Notes: generated by a model not told the origin, from the sequence alone. 64,000 bases of DNA from Pteria penguin (GCA_035048485.1 CM068587.1:29034534-29098533); one strand, 5' to 3'; counted from the first letter of the stretch, positions 1-15,586 are shown. Made by a program: numbers and translations.

Positions 1-364
1 CATTAAAGTACACAGGTGACACGATAGGCAAGTCCGACACGCCGAGTTTAAATACCGAACTGACTTGACATCGAGTACATCTATGAAAGGGAGCACTGCT
101 GTGATTAGGACGGAATTAAAATCGATATGGGCGCGAATATTCCGGTGAAACTGATATCTAGAAAATTGACAGAAATGTATCTTGCACGTATCTATTGATC
201 AGACAATAATTAAAAGTTGCCAGACTATTGTTTTGAAGTCTAATTTCCTCTCCTATGTTTAAAGCGCCCGGTACTCAGCTTGATCCCATTAAAAGTGAAT
301 GTAGACAATAATAGAATTGATCCGGATTGAGATGAACACAGATTTCTACAGGCTTAAAATATTG
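1..364. other. No feature seen
   Basis: AT-rich, no repeat or coding signal recognised. Confidence 0.6.
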
Positions 365-585
365 GTGTTGTTTAAGTAGTATGTTTACTCAAATCCCTTA
401 TGCCGAGTCGGTACCATCCGCACTAGCGGTCCAAAACATATTCTATATTCCTACGCCGAAATGGTGACATTAGCTCCAGCATAGCCGAAAAAAAATTAAA
501 TGGCAAAAATATATATATTTATGCTATATCCCTACGCTGAGAATGGTACCATTCGCATCAGCACACCAAAATGTAAATACGAATA
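365..585 (+). repeat. Degenerate three-copy repeat
   Basis: TATGCCGAGTCGGTACCATC, CTACGCCGAAATGGTGACAT and CTACGCTGAGAATGGTACCA, each followed by a CGCA-x-AGC-like end and AAAA. Spacing is about 80-90 bp. Confidence 0.4.
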
Positions 586-1208
586 CTTTATCCTTAATAT
601 CTTGAAATGGTGCCATCCACAGTGCTCAACAGACTAAAACATATCATATAAACACAATTACTTCTCTCTCTTGGTGAAAGATTATATATACTTATATGAC
701 TTTGACTATAGTTCCATTCGCTCATTTCTTGAATTTCTTGAACAGAATATTGTCTAAACGTATATTTCCCTATGCCAAAACTTCCCTTCAACTCAAACTG
801 ATTGGTGTATCTAAGATAACGACAATATGAAGGTTTCTTGTTACCTGAGAAGACTGAATTTTCCAACCCTACCCTTTTGTCAAAACATAACTAATGGTAC
901 TTCTATAAGCCAATTTACCTTGTAAAATAACGACGTAAAACTGATTCCATGCCGTGTACATGCACCGAGGATTATAGATATAAACATCAGATAATAGGTT
1001 AAGGATGGATTCTTCAAGATACTTCGTACTTGTATCATTTGATAAGACCCAACACAAAATAATGATCTTTATTCGATTCTTACCTTTGAGACTATATTTC
1101 TGATCAATATTTAGTACTATGTCAATATTTTACAGGATGGATTACTCTCTCTCTTTGTCTTTGTATTGTGGGAAAAGTCCTTACATTATAGCTACGCAGT
1201 TGTATCCT
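586..1208. other. No gene seen
   Basis: Two short minus ORFs (90 and 62 codons) lack splice context or recognisable motifs and look accidental. A donor-like CAAAG/GTAAGAA on the minus strand at 1080 has no convincing acceptor upstream. Confidence 0.5.
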
Positions 1209-1398
1209 TTTTCGTCCTGTCTGTCTGTCTGTCTGTTTGTCACAACTTTTCAACCTTGAGGGATAGAGACTTCATATTTCGCATGCGTACTCAACTAATG
1301 AGGCCCTTTCAAATGGCACCATGGTCTTGACAATGACCTTCACGCTAAAAATAACTTTTTGGACTTTGTTGCCGTCGGGGGCATTAGTGTTTCACAAA
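1209..1398 (-). mobile_element. MITE-like element, reverse orientation, truncated
   Basis: On the minus strand: CTAATGCCCCCGACGGCAAC, AAGTTATTTTTAGCGTGAAGG, TTTGAAAGGGCCTCATTAGT, ATATGAAGTCTCTATC and GACAGACAGACAG. The CCGGGGGCAT end is missing. Confidence 0.7.
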
Positions 1399-1795
1399 TA
1401 CAGCTTGTTTTAAAGAATATTTCCCCGACATAAACCATAAAATATATTGTTTATTTTAATATTAATCTCTACATGCAACACTATAATTCACTAAAATATG
1501 CATAAAAGAAATAAAACATAGATAAAATAAAATATTACAAAAAACTCAAATAAACATAATTTAATGGGAGAACGCAGGATATACATGAATCCCTTTTTGC
1601 GTGTACCTAAGGCTTTTTTGCTATCGTATTTACGAAAGTCTTTCCAAAAATTCTGAAGTTAGACTATAGTTATTCAACACGTCTGAATATAATATGTGTG
1701 CTGAGCAAAACAAATAATGTTTACCTGCAGAACGTGATATAAATCGGTCACGTTCAGATTTGACAGCATTTTACTGTAGATATTAAGAAAGGGGG

Positions 1796-1965
1796 TAAAC
1801 TGGTTCAGTAGTAAGGCACTGGGATTATAATCCGGCGATCTGGGTTCGATTCCACCTATCGACAAAAATTCTTCCGAGGTGAATTATCCTTGTTTGCCTT
1901 TCTATTTGTACAATAGGAGGCCCCTATCAAAATATATATCGTTGCCTAAAATTCCATCCTGCTTC
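1796..1965 (+). mobile_element. Diverged tRNA-derived SINE, 5' half
   Basis: Head with an A-box-like TGGTTCAGTAGTAAGG and B-box GGGTTCGATTCCACC (from about 1842), then ATTCTTCCGAGGTGAATTAT, shared with the element at 60115-60295. The 3' end is unclear. Confidence 0.6.
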
Positions 1966-2451
1966 CGGGTCCGTTGTGTAAGTTAAAATGTTGAAGCTAA
2001 GCCAGTGTCGCCACCATGCGTCAAATACTCTGGGAATGGCGTAAACAATAAATGCATGTTTTTAAAGATAGAGTCCTCCATATTCTAGAACTAATAAAAG
2101 TTGTTATAAAGCAGTTTCACGAATGTTTCTATATCCTTGTATCACTATTCATACAATTTCAGATTTAGACCTGCTACCGAGCTATCTGGCTATGAACTGC
2201 TAGCAATCTCCACCTTGTATGATCTATTATTTACACGTCCTAGCCAACGGATATAATTCCAATTACAGCATGGCTCAGCAAGATTCAAACTCCCGTCTAG
2301 AATCGGACCTCTCTGTCGAGTCGGGCTGACCGGGAGCACAGGAGGATAGGGAGAAACGACGAGTTTGAGCCCGCACTTTCCTCACTTAAATTACTTTAAA
2401 ATATGGATGTTCTCGTAAAAACGTTAAGTATTACCCAAAAAATTTATTATT

Positions 2452-2485
2452 ATCATCATTATTATTATTATTATTATTATTATTA
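2452..2485 (+). repeat. TAT trinucleotide tract
   Basis: (ATT)n with an early ATC variant. Confidence 0.9.
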
Positions 2486-2633
2486 GTTATTATCTTTATC
2501 AGTTTCAAAGGATGATTTAAAATTGAGAGTTATACTCCAGCTTTATATCAGATTCAACTACAAAACTGAACCTGGTGAATCTAAAGAAATTATTTCCATT
2601 CGAACAATATACAACGTATATATATATATGGAG

Positions 2634-2850
2634 CTCGGGTAGCTCAGTCGGTTAGAGGGTCGGATGCATGACAGCTAGGTGATTCGGTACCATAGGTCGT
2701 TGGTTCGAGTCCCAGACGGGGAACGAATATAAGTGAAATAAAGGATGCCTTGTTAACTGTAGTGTCTTTGTTTGTCTAATTTGTCTTTATTTTCTACAGG
2801 TATTTCTTCGGAGATCCAAGGTCCATAGTACTCCCAGGTGTTTCACTGAT
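2634..2850 (+). mobile_element. tRNA-like element, probable SINE head
   Basis: Seen: A-box GGTAGCTCAGTCGGTTAGAG and B-box TGGTTCGAGTCCCAG separated by an overlong, unpaired middle section. It therefore reads as a tRNA-derived promoter rather than a functional tRNA gene. It follows a short TATATA run. I cannot match the downstream body to families 1 or 2; a TA tract follows at 2864. Confidence 0.55.
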
Positions 2851-2858
2851 TCTATTTG

Positions 2859-2863
<5 letters not shown>

Positions 2864-2931
<68 letters not shown>

Positions 2932-2932
2932 C
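2864..2932. repeat. TA dinucleotide tract
   Basis: Nearly pure (AT)n with one interruption near 2921. Confidence 0.95.
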
Positions 2933-3883
2933 TTTGTGTAAATTTAATGTATGCGATATACGTGTAACATACTAAATGTAGACACATCATGGATATGTGA
3001 AGGTGTATTCAACAAACTCTGTGTCTACAATACGAGACAAATCTTTTTGTGCACGCAGATTAATCATTACCCCATATACATTTGTTACTGTGAATTTGAA
3101 ATTTAACCAATTTATTTTTAAATAGTAAAAGTAAATCAGTTTAGATAAAAGTTTAAAAATAAGTTAAAATATAGATTTAAATTTTTTCAACTTGAATGCC
3201 TTACATAGTTTTATAGTATTCAACTGCTTCGTTAAATCCATTTATACTGTCAAAGTGTCTACCTCTTGATTGCACCCAAAAACCTTCGTGGCCTTTTAAA
3301 ACAAACATGTTTACGTACTGAGCACATTCATTATAAAGCCAGAAATCTGATTCACTTTGGTGCTATCCTACACTACCCGTACGTAGTAGTGACACCGGAG
3401 GTACTTATACCCCGCCCAGCCGGTGCGTGCGAGATTTTGGTAATACTACTAAAGGCACGGTCAACGTACAGATATTCCACAGAACTACTCCCACGACGTC
3501 ATCAGGTACATACCGTGAAATTATACCAATGTACCTAAGAGACAATGTGTACATTATTATGTATTAGGAAGGATTATACGTCATGTGACCCGTATGTGAT
3601 GACCCTGATCTACTTTACCGGCTGGAGGAAGGACACATTTGACAATACAATACTGTTTGTTCCAAAAGCACAAAGATAGATACAAACGTATATTATTTTT
3701 TTCCCTCGATACACTCCTATATAAACACGATTGTTTCAGATGCACTTTCCGACTAATTCAAAGTTGTATTGTCGATGTTTGGGGCAAATTTACGTTTGTT
3801 TGTTAGAGTATATCTTGATTTTGATCGGTAATTAAAGTTATATAAGTAATTCTGATCTGTATTATTGACTCTTGCAGGACTCA
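2933..3883. other. No gene seen
   Basis: Unique-looking AT-rich sequence. The 90-codon plus ORF at 3266-3538 has no recognisable motif. Confidence 0.5.
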
Positions 3884-3945
3884 TACACCTGAGGTTGCAG
3901 TTCATACAACTGAGGTTGCAATTCAAACACCTGAGGTTGCGAATG
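3884..3945 (+). repeat. Short 23-bp triplication
   Basis: Three copies of CA-x-CTGAGGTTGCA separated by TTCATACA/TTCAAACA, immediately left of the 44-bp array and possibly part of its origin. Confidence 0.55.
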
Positions 3946-5075
3946 TAGTAATGACGCTTGCTGGGTATATTTACTTTTGGCTGGCCTGTAACAACAATGA
4001 CTACGGCACATTTTTTTCTATTGATGGATTTAGCAATAATGCTTGCAAGATAAATCAATGTTGCTGAACACATTGCTTCTAGTTGCGGCTCCAATGTCTA
4101 TTTTCACTTCTGGTTGCGACAGTAGTATCAATGCTCGGGGATACATTTACTTCAGGATGAAACTATAATATCAATGTCTGTTATGTATATTTACTTCTGA
4201 TTGCATCTTTAGTAATGACGTCAGTTGCTGGACACACTTACTTATAGATGAGCCTGCAGTAACGATGCTTGCTAAGCACTTTTACACTAGGTTGCGGCAG
4301 TCATAACGACCCTTGCCAGACACATTTACACCAGGTTGCGGATTTATTAACGACATGTGCTAGACACATTTACGCCAGGCTGCGGCTACAATAACGACGT
4401 CTGCTTGGTATATTTACACCAATATGCAGAAGTAATAAAGCTGCTTACAAGGCACATTAGCATCAGGTTGCGGATGTGTTAACGACGCTTGCTAGGTAAA
4501 TTTACACCATGTTGCTGATGTAATACCGACGCTTGCTAGGCACATTTACACCTGATTGATGTTGTAGTATCGACGTTTGCTAGGCACATTTACACCCTGT
4601 TCCGGATGTAATAACGACGTTTGCTAGGCACATTGACACCAGGTTGTTGATGTAATAATGACGCTTCCTAGGCACATTTACACCAGGTTGCTGATTTGCT
4701 GATGTAATAACGACGTTTGCTAGGCACATTTAAACCATGTTGTTGATGTTATAATGACGTCTGCTAGGTACATTTACACCAGGTTGCTGATGTAATAATG
4801 ACGTTTGCTAGGCACATTTACATCAGGTTGCTGATGTAATAATGACGTTTGCTAGGCACATTTACACCAGGTTGTTGATGTAATAATGACGCTTGCTAGG
4901 CACATTTACACCAGGTTGCTGATTTGCTGATGTAATAACGACGTTTGCTAGGCACATTTACACCAGGTTGCTGATGTAATAATGACGTCTGCTAGGCATA
5001 TTTACACCAGGTTGTTGATGTAATAATGACGTTTGCTAGGCACATTTACACCTAGTTGCTGCTATAGTAACGATG
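3935..5075 (+). repeat. Minisatellite, about 44-bp unit
   Basis: Unit pattern GTAATAATGACGTTTGCTAG then GCACATTTACACCAGGTTGC and TGAT. Copies from about 4590 on are close to each other; towards 3935 they decay. A few units carry an extra GATTTGCTGAT duplication (4683-4702, 4915-4932). Roughly 25 units. Confidence 0.85.
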
Positions 5076-6569
5076 CATCGCTAGAGTAGAAGTACATGTA
5101 TATAGTTGTAAGTGATAACTGTGTTATATATTTATAATTTTGCTGGACACAAGTCAGTTCAGGGCATACTAACTTGTGACTATTTGATTGTGGAGAAGGG
5201 CGACTGGTAAATTTGAGAGGGCTAAATATTTTAATTTTCAAATACAGTATTCATTTTATTATAATTTAGGTAACAAACTTTTTTTTTCTGAATTTTGTGT
5301 AAAATATCTTTTTGGCATTTTGGAAAGTGATAACAGGTTCAACATGAATAAAGGAGGTAGTTCAAAGCAATACTATGACCTTTCATATAGTATTCACACG
5401 GCACTAAATGACTATATACAACATGCTGTCTCTATGTCACCATTAGTTGCTGTCTGTATAATCAGATTTGGATAGCTTAGGTGTCAAATAAAGTGCGCTA
5501 CCACAGCCTCTAGAGTACCTCCACGCAGAAAGACAATAGAGGGATAATGGAAATGTATGGATAAGTAGCCGATTTGCACAGTTCTTGTATATTCAAAATC
5601 AGGGCTAGTACACGAAGGATTTGATACTGTATATAGAAATCAGTATACAATCCAAATTCTATTGAATCCAAAAGTACAATACAGTACATAGAAATATAAT
5701 GTAAAATGCGAAAGTAGGATAAGAAAATATCTATGTACCTTTAATTTTCAACTGAAAAAATGCCAGAAGATTAGTATTCATTTTTTCAAGACAAAACTAT
5801 TTTCACAAAGCACCACCACCATTAAAACGATCACCACATCCATGTATTTCTATCGGCCGTTGTAGTAAAAATTTTCACTGAACAGACTTACGTCTGTTAG
5901 CAAGCGTTTTAACGTCCATTGGACGCAGTAAATAACGATCTTATTACGGCATTAGCAGTGATTGTTAGGCACGCTAACGTTTGCTGGCTGATATATTTAT
6001 GTCAATTTTCTGATTTATCCGGCCCCAACGATACCACCACGGTCATCGGACACGTGCTCTTACTGAGGGAAGGGACACAATCATTGAATTACTCGGTACT
6101 CCTTGTGGCGTGCCGACGCGGCGTGGACAGATGGAGAAAATATTTGTCTTTGATGTGCACGTAATTTGATTCTAAATTATATCCAATTTCTCTCTTCATT
6201 AATTGGTGCATATGCTTTGCTTCATATAAATTGAGAATTTGTCCAATAAAAGTAGGCGATATGTAAGATTAAATGCTAATGGAGTTCCATTACACAGCAA
6301 AATGTAGGCGACCAGATTTACTCTTTAAAGTCCCTCTGTTAATTCGACACTCCTTTCCTTTGTATATGAAATGATGAACGAATTATGAGGGGTTTTGTAA
6401 TTGTCGCGTTATGTTAGACTTTAAAATCTTTCAATCCTATGTCAAAGGTTAGTTTGGAGTGACGGGGAATACCAGAGAACCATCAGAAACCAAACAACAG
6501 AAACCAGACAACCATCAGAGACTAACGATCTTAAGCTCCTTTACAGACGGAACTTGTTAAGAACCGACA
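5076..6569. other. No gene seen
   Basis: Unique-looking sequence with two short plus ORFs (95 and 81 codons) that resemble no known protein to me. A small ACCATCAGA-type duplication lies at about 6474-6522. Confidence 0.5.
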
Positions 6570-7375
6570 AGCCGTTGTAGCTCCATCGGTAACGGACTTG
6601 AGCCTTGGCCGAGAGATCCTGGGTTCAAGTCACCGTCGGACACAGACTTCAGCCTTTATCGAGAGATCTTTGGTCGAGAGATCCCGGGTTCAAGTCACCT
6701 TTGGTAACGGACTTGAGCCTTGGCCGAGAGATCCTGGGTTCAAGTCACCGTTGGTAACAAACTTGAGCCATGGTCGAGAGATCCCGGGTTCAAGTCCCCG
6801 TCGATAACAGACTTCAGCCTTTATCGAGAGATGTTTGGTCGGGAGATCCCGGGTTCAAGTCACCTTTGGTAACGGACTTGAGCCTTGGCCGAGAGATCCC
6901 GGGTTCCAGTCACCGTCGGTAATAGACTTGAGCCATGATCGAGAAATCCTTGGTCGAGAGATTCCGAGTTCAAGTCACCGTCGGTAACGGACTTGAGCCT
7001 TGGTCTAGAGATCCCGGGTTCAAGTCCCTGTTTGTAACAGATTTGAGCCTTGGCCGAAATATCCCTGGTCCAAATCCCCGCCGGTATCAGACTCGAGCCT
7101 TGGCCGAGAGATCGGGTCAAAGTCCTCGTTGGTAACGGACATGAGCCTTGGTCGAGAGAGCCTTGGCCAAGAGATCCCGAGTTTCAGTCCCGCGGCTGAC
7201 CCGTCGGTGTCCTTCGGATGAGACAGTAAAAAATATAGCCAAATGTCAGGGTAAGCTTACACTTCATAGATTAGTCACTGCTTCGAGTCGATTCGTTTCA
7301 CAGGTCTAAATTTCTGTGCAATCCATCAGATAGGTGGCGTCATCATAGAAGTGAAATGACTTTGGCATAAAACTA
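6570..7375 (+). mobile_element. SINE with tRNA-like head expanded into a B-box array (family 1 body)
   Basis: Seen: it starts like a tRNA (GCCGTTGTAGCTCCATCGG, an A-box-like element). Then a 50-bp unit containing GGGTTCAAGTC repeats about eleven times up to 7190. The ordinary family 1 body follows (TTCGGATGAGACAGTAAA, CACTGCTTCG, ATCAGATAGGTGGCGTCA) and ends near 7375. The body is diverged from the 28.7 and 61.9 kb copies, so the insertion is older. Confidence 0.75.
6590..7190 (+). repeat. Tandem 50/65-bp array of B-box-like units
   Basis: B-box-like cores start at 6621, 6686, 6736, 6786, 6851, 6901, 6966, 7016, 7066, 7114 and 7179, so spacings are 65, 50, 50, 65, 50, 65, 50, 50, 48 and 65. 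The 65-bp unit is the 50-bp unit plus a 15-bp internal duplication around AGAGATC...TTGGTCG. The last three cores are the most degraded. Confidence 0.85.
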
Positions 7376-7863
7376 GATACAAACGACAAGGACTGAGAGG
7401 TGAAACCCGACTCGTAAGGAAAAAAAAAAAGGAAACAAGGCAGTATGCATCAGCGAATTTATCATTTGGTCAACCGATTAATGAATTCAGATACTGCTTT
7501 AATGCATTAATGAATGACTCAGCAAAAGAGATAAAACGATTGAACAGTCATATTAAAATATTTCCATGTTATACTCATGGAAATCAGAGGAAGTTTAGGA
7601 ATAGAGTATGTGGAGTATTAATACTCAGTATGTACACTGATATGATAATGCACATGAACACAAGGTTATATTATATAGTAGCATTCTCATGTGCATCATT
7701 ATATACCTGTACATGAGTAAACGGCAGCATAACAATATCATAGTTCGCCTTTGTTATGAATTAGGCCGGTTGGTTTGTGGTGCTGGCGATAAGTTCGATC
7801 ACCAGATTGAGCCACTCGTGAGTGTTTTTACGTGGCTAGGAAACTACTGATAAGTGAGTGAAA

Positions 7864-7959
7864 CATGTGTCATTTGATAAATTTTGATACTCCTGATCAA
7901 AAGTTATGTCATGTGATCACTTTTGATCAGGAGTATCAAAAGTTATCAAATGACTCATG
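7864..7959. repeat. Foldback with 41-bp arms and 14-nt loop
   Basis: Arms 7864-7904 and 7919-7959 are reverse complements at 39 of 41 positions. The loop is TATGTCATGTGATC. Each arm also contains TTTTGAT...ATCAAAA, so it can fold on itself. No target duplication or protein is visible. In transcript sense it lies about 120 nt past the donor of the exon at 8079-8178. Confidence 0.9.
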
Positions 7960-7982
7960 TAAAAAGCAATGTGAACCCGCAC

Positions 7983-8079
7983 ATACAAAGTGAAAGTAAA
8001 GCAATCTTACAGCAGTATACAAAGTGAAAGTAAAACAATCTTACAGCAGCATACAAAGTGAAAGTAAATCAATCTTACC
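7983..8079 (-). repeat. Three tandem 34-bp units, each with a splice-donor-like GTAAGATTG
   Basis: On the minus strand GTAAGATTG starts at 8078, 8044 and 8010. The first is the proposed donor of the exon at 8079-8178 (preceded by ACG); the other two are preceded by TGCT and TACTGCT. The units differ at only a few bases. Confidence 0.85.
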
Positions 8080-8178
8080 GTAGGCTTCGGTCTATCCTTG
8101 TATTTTTCTGAACAGGAAGTGGGGATAGGCACGTGTGAAGTAGTGGATTGGCTGGCAATTCGGTGTCTCCTAGAATTC
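8079..8178 (-). CDS. Probable third internal exon of the same gene, 33 codons
   Basis: Seen: acceptor TATATAATTTTCAG, then one base (G) and 33 codons, then donor CCTACG followed by GTAAGATTG. The single leading base completes the two-base codon left by the exon at 26238-26479 (CG plus G, Arg), and the exon ends in phase 0. The peptide is NSRRHRIASQSTTSHVPIPT then SCSEKYKDRPKPT: basic, Ser/Thr/Pro-rich and probably disordered, with RRHRIAS resembling a basophilic kinase site. The donor region is tandemly triplicated at 34-bp spacing (7983-8079), so two more GTAAGATTG sequences lie downstream. A short exon with a one-in-three chance of phase agreement is weaker evidence than the two larger exons, but both splice signals are good. 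Reading through the donor gives a Cys- and Leu-rich tail encoded by the repeat, which I take as intron. Confidence 0.55.
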
Positions 8179-12104
<3,926 letters not shown>

Positions 12105-12188
12105 CACAGGGTGGACCCCCTCTCGGAAATTTTATTGAGGGTGGACCTCCCCCCCCCCTCTCGACAAATTTCTGGATCCACGCCTGAT
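12105..12188. mobile_element. Partial GGGCGGATCCAG-type element
   Basis: GGGTGGACCCCCTCTC, AAATTTTATTGAGGGTGGAC and a right end CTGGATCCACGCCTG shared with the element at 15435. The left terminus is lost. Confidence 0.55.
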
Positions 12189-12654
12189 ACGTGGATATGG
12201 CCCCCAAAAGACATTACTGGTACAATGTATGTACTCTTTCATCTGCGTAATATCAAGTCGCTCATATAAATGCGAGGGTCGAAATCACAAAGCCGTGACA
12301 TTGTTAAGATGGTACTCTGGTACATTTGTCAATATGTAATTGATTTATGGACAAATCTGTAAGGAACGTACCTGTGTCTAGAGTAGAGGCGATCTAGAAC
12401 CCTCAGAAAACTCAGCTAACATGGGCGAGGACTTTATCCCAACTCCCCAATGTCTACCTAAATTCTTTTATCCATAACATAAGCAAGTCGATTCTAGTAA
12501 AACGAGGTCATTCCCGCAAATTTCTCGCAAAACCTAAGACATCGCGAAAATAGATAGTCATTTATGTACTTAGATTTAGACCTATACACTCCGATGTAAC
12601 GATGGAAATAACGTGCCATCGTACCATCTTACCGGAAGAAAAGAAACTTGGGAG

Positions 12655-12745
12655 TTTCCAGTGGTGTTCAAACCCATGACCTCTCGGTCACAACATGAAC
12701 ATGTATTCATCTCCTCATCTACAATAGCTGTGCTCGACTCTGGAT
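12655..12745 (-). repeat. tRNA-like fragment (SINE head remnant)
   Basis: On the minus strand GACCGAGAGGTCATGGGTTTGAACACC (two parts of a T-arm-like region) resembles a decayed head. Weak. Confidence 0.25.
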
Positions 12746-14239
12746 CAAAAGACAAGGCTTGAATCATCCATGTTTATGTTCTTGTAAAAGTCTAAATAAA
12801 AACTTCTGTTGAACAGAAATTAATGCAAAATTTGTATCACTACCATTACTAAAGGATGCACTGCAAATCAAACAATAAAATTAAATAGCTCTGAAAAAAG
12901 GTGTTCCTTCAAGTATGCTAGAATCGCTTTTATTTCTCTTGCAATATACATGTGACAAAGGCCATGAAATGGATACCTCGTTTTCATATGCAGTAAACTG
13001 TTCAAAAGACAATTTGACATCAAGAGAGAAAGATGGCTTAGCGAGGACCTGAAGCTGTCGTCACCTTCTCCGAATGACAAACCCATATAACACAATATAC
13101 TACACAGAAAAGACCACAGCCTTTGTAAAACACAGTGTACTTATCTGGCAACAAAATGCTAATTTCTTGCCCTACACTTTAATTTGGAACGTACATAAAT
13201 AAACGCCGAGTTTAATGTTGTCAATAAGATTTTAATATCGAAATGTAAAATGCCTGGTGTTATAGCAGGTGCGACAGTAATGGATTCGGCAATTGAACAA
13301 ACTAATTTTGTAAAAACACACCGGAGACAAGATGAAACGTGTATTTGGTAATAAGATGTAAATTGCACGTGCATTATTTTTGCTAATTTATGAGTCAGAA
13401 TGGCATAGGTGAAACTTGATCAACAGATCTTTCAATTTAACATACATAACAGTCAAAGAAACTAACAACGAACAGTCAGAAAAGTACATCAAAATAACAC
13501 ACCATACGGGTTACAATTTGCTATGGATAAAGTGTTCATTGTAACACATTGAAGGAGTTATCTCCCGTATTTACAATTTCCCTATCATCGCTTTCTCCTC
13601 TTTTCGCGATTCTCTTTACAAAGAATTACATAACAAATCTAGTTAATTGAATAAACAACCCTGTAATTGAACTAATCACTATTATATCTGATTTCTGGTC
13701 TATTTAAACCGACCTTCACGTAAACACTGATAACATATTTTGATCGTATCTTGTATAAACCGATCTTCAGGTATAGATAAAGATTCTTATTAAATTCCAT
13801 GTTAACTAAAATAAAATGTTAAACAAGTGTAAGTACTAATTTGACACTAATACTCAGAAACAACCCTCCTTTTTCTCTTTACTTACATATAAGGTAAACA
13901 GACCTCCTCATTGCCCAGCGCCAACTTCTCGTTTAAATGTACCCAAACAACCAAGTAAGCTGTTATTAACTTTCTCTTTCAAATATTCGTTAACTAAATA
14001 AACACGTATAATATAGGGATTTTAACTAGGCCTATTTGAAATTAAATTCTTTATTTCCTGTAGCCTGTATGACTATTTATTTAGCATTAAGTATCGGTAT
14101 CTATTGAAGAAATATGGCATTGAAAAACTGAAATTATAGAAAGTCGAATAACCAATACCAAGAGGAATGTAAAAGGAATGCTAAATATTTTCTGACGACT
14201 TAACCATCGAAAATCACAAGACGCTGGGAAATGGTGTCA
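12746..14239. other. Intronic sequence without recognised features
   Basis: Short minus ORFs of 71-75 codons at 12868 and 13159 without splice context. I see nothing else. Confidence 0.5.
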
Positions 14240-14900
14240 GACACTAAAGATACATTAGTCGCAATATTCTGACGCCAGAAGTTACCTGGAAGCAAATGCC
14301 CAGATACCATGTAGCCATTTCTTGCAGAATACCGACGTCAGAAGATATAAAAAGGCAGCAGGCGTCATGGAAAATTGTTTGACATAATGTAGGTACCAAT
14401 CGCAATATAAAGATGCTATCAGCTCGCTGAGGGCATGTGATGCCGCAAAAAAGACATCCCGCACCATACAATGGCCACTCGCAGTACACATATCTCAGGA
14501 GCTACCTGAAGGCATGAGACGCCACGAAAAGACACCCCGCACCACACAATGACCACTCGCAGTACACATATCTCAGGAGCTACCTGAAGGCATGAGACGC
14601 CACGAAAAGACACCCCGCACCACACAATGACCACTCGCAGTACACATATCTCAGGAGCTACCTGAAGGCATGAGACGCCATGAAAAGACATCCCGCACCA
14701 TACAGTCATCACTCGCAGTAAATCTACGTCAGGAGACGTCTGAAGGCATGAGACGCCACGAAAAGACATCAGGTGCCATGCAGTTATCACTCGCAATATG
14801 CCACCGCCAGGAGCTATCGAAAAGCACGAGACGCTATGAACGAGCACCGTACACCATACAGTCATCACTTACAGTGCAACAATGTTAAGAGCTACCTAAA
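14240..14900. repeat. Minisatellite, 78-bp unit
   Basis: Unit runs TCTCAGGAGCTACCTGAAGG, CATGAGACGCCACGAAAAGA, CACCCCGCACCACACAATGA, CCACTCGCAGTACACATA. The three units around 14480-14720 are nearly identical; outer units are diverged. About eight copies. Because 78 is divisible by three, a 149-codon minus frame is open by chance. Confidence 0.85.
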
Positions 14901-15107
14901 AAGCAGAAGACGCCCCAAACAAGCATAAGACATAAAACAATTTTCAATCCCAATACGTACATGTATACACTAGGAGCCACGTGGTGCATGTATTATGCGC
15001 CACATGAAGGCGTGAATTAATGTTAACCTTACAATGTAATGTTATTATGACTGCATAATCTATAGATATTTGACAATATGACGCTTGTTCGACGTCACTC
15101 AAAGATA

Positions 15108-15350
15108 ATTGCACTCATGTGGTGACAACATCTACCTGATGAGGTGCACCGAAATTCAAACACATACCATGGTCCCACCAGAAGCAGTAAGGGGTCTTTC
15201 ACGTGTCACATCTAACCTGACAGGACCTTTGTTTAAACTGTCTCACCCAAAATACAAGACATCAATGAGCTACCGGCGGGACTCGAACCGGGAACCCCTC
15301 GGTCACGAACCGAGCACCTTACCGATTGTGTTACGCCGGCTTTATACATA
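15108..15350 (-). mobile_element. Family 1 SINE, reverse orientation
   Basis: Read on the minus strand: head GCCGGCGTAACACAATCGG, B-box GGTTCGAGTCCCGCCGG, then TTGGGTGAGACAG, an ACGTGAAAGACCCCTTACTG-like stretch and CATCAGGTAGATGTTGTCAC. These are the body landmarks of family 1. No CAATC tail remains. Confidence 0.75.
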
Positions 15351-15434
15351 TCAAGAGCGTTACAGACATATATAGACATGGGACAGTTTATAGTTACCAT
15401 CAGACGCTTATACCGAAACGATGAGCAATATCAT

Positions 15435-15586
15435 GGGCGGATCCAGAGGGGTGGACCAGGGATCTGGACCCACCCTGAGATTCGGGGAAAATGACTCTTC
15501 TTGTTATTTTTTGTATGTAAAATAAGTGATTTTATACACAACGACATGGGTGAACCACCTCTTGATAAAATTCTGGATCCCCGCCT
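15435..15586. mobile_element. MITE-like element with GGGCGGATCCAG termini
   Basis: Left end GGGCGGATCCAG (15435-15446), right end CTGGATCCCCGCC (15573-15585): inverted copies apart from one extra base. About 150 bp, with CCACC and GGTGG blocks near the ends and an AT-rich centre. No ORF. Confidence 0.65.

Noticed and set aside
1080..1130. Donor-like GTAAGAA on the minus strand
   Set aside because: The upstream open segment is under 40 bases and has only a weak acceptor.
4255..5075. Regularly spaced repeats considered as a CRISPR array
   Set aside because: Units are contiguous with no unique spacers and the context is eukaryotic.
14419..14868. 149-codon minus ORF with a 26-residue repeat
   Set aside because: 78-bp minisatellite; same reasoning, and the flanking diverged units contain stops.
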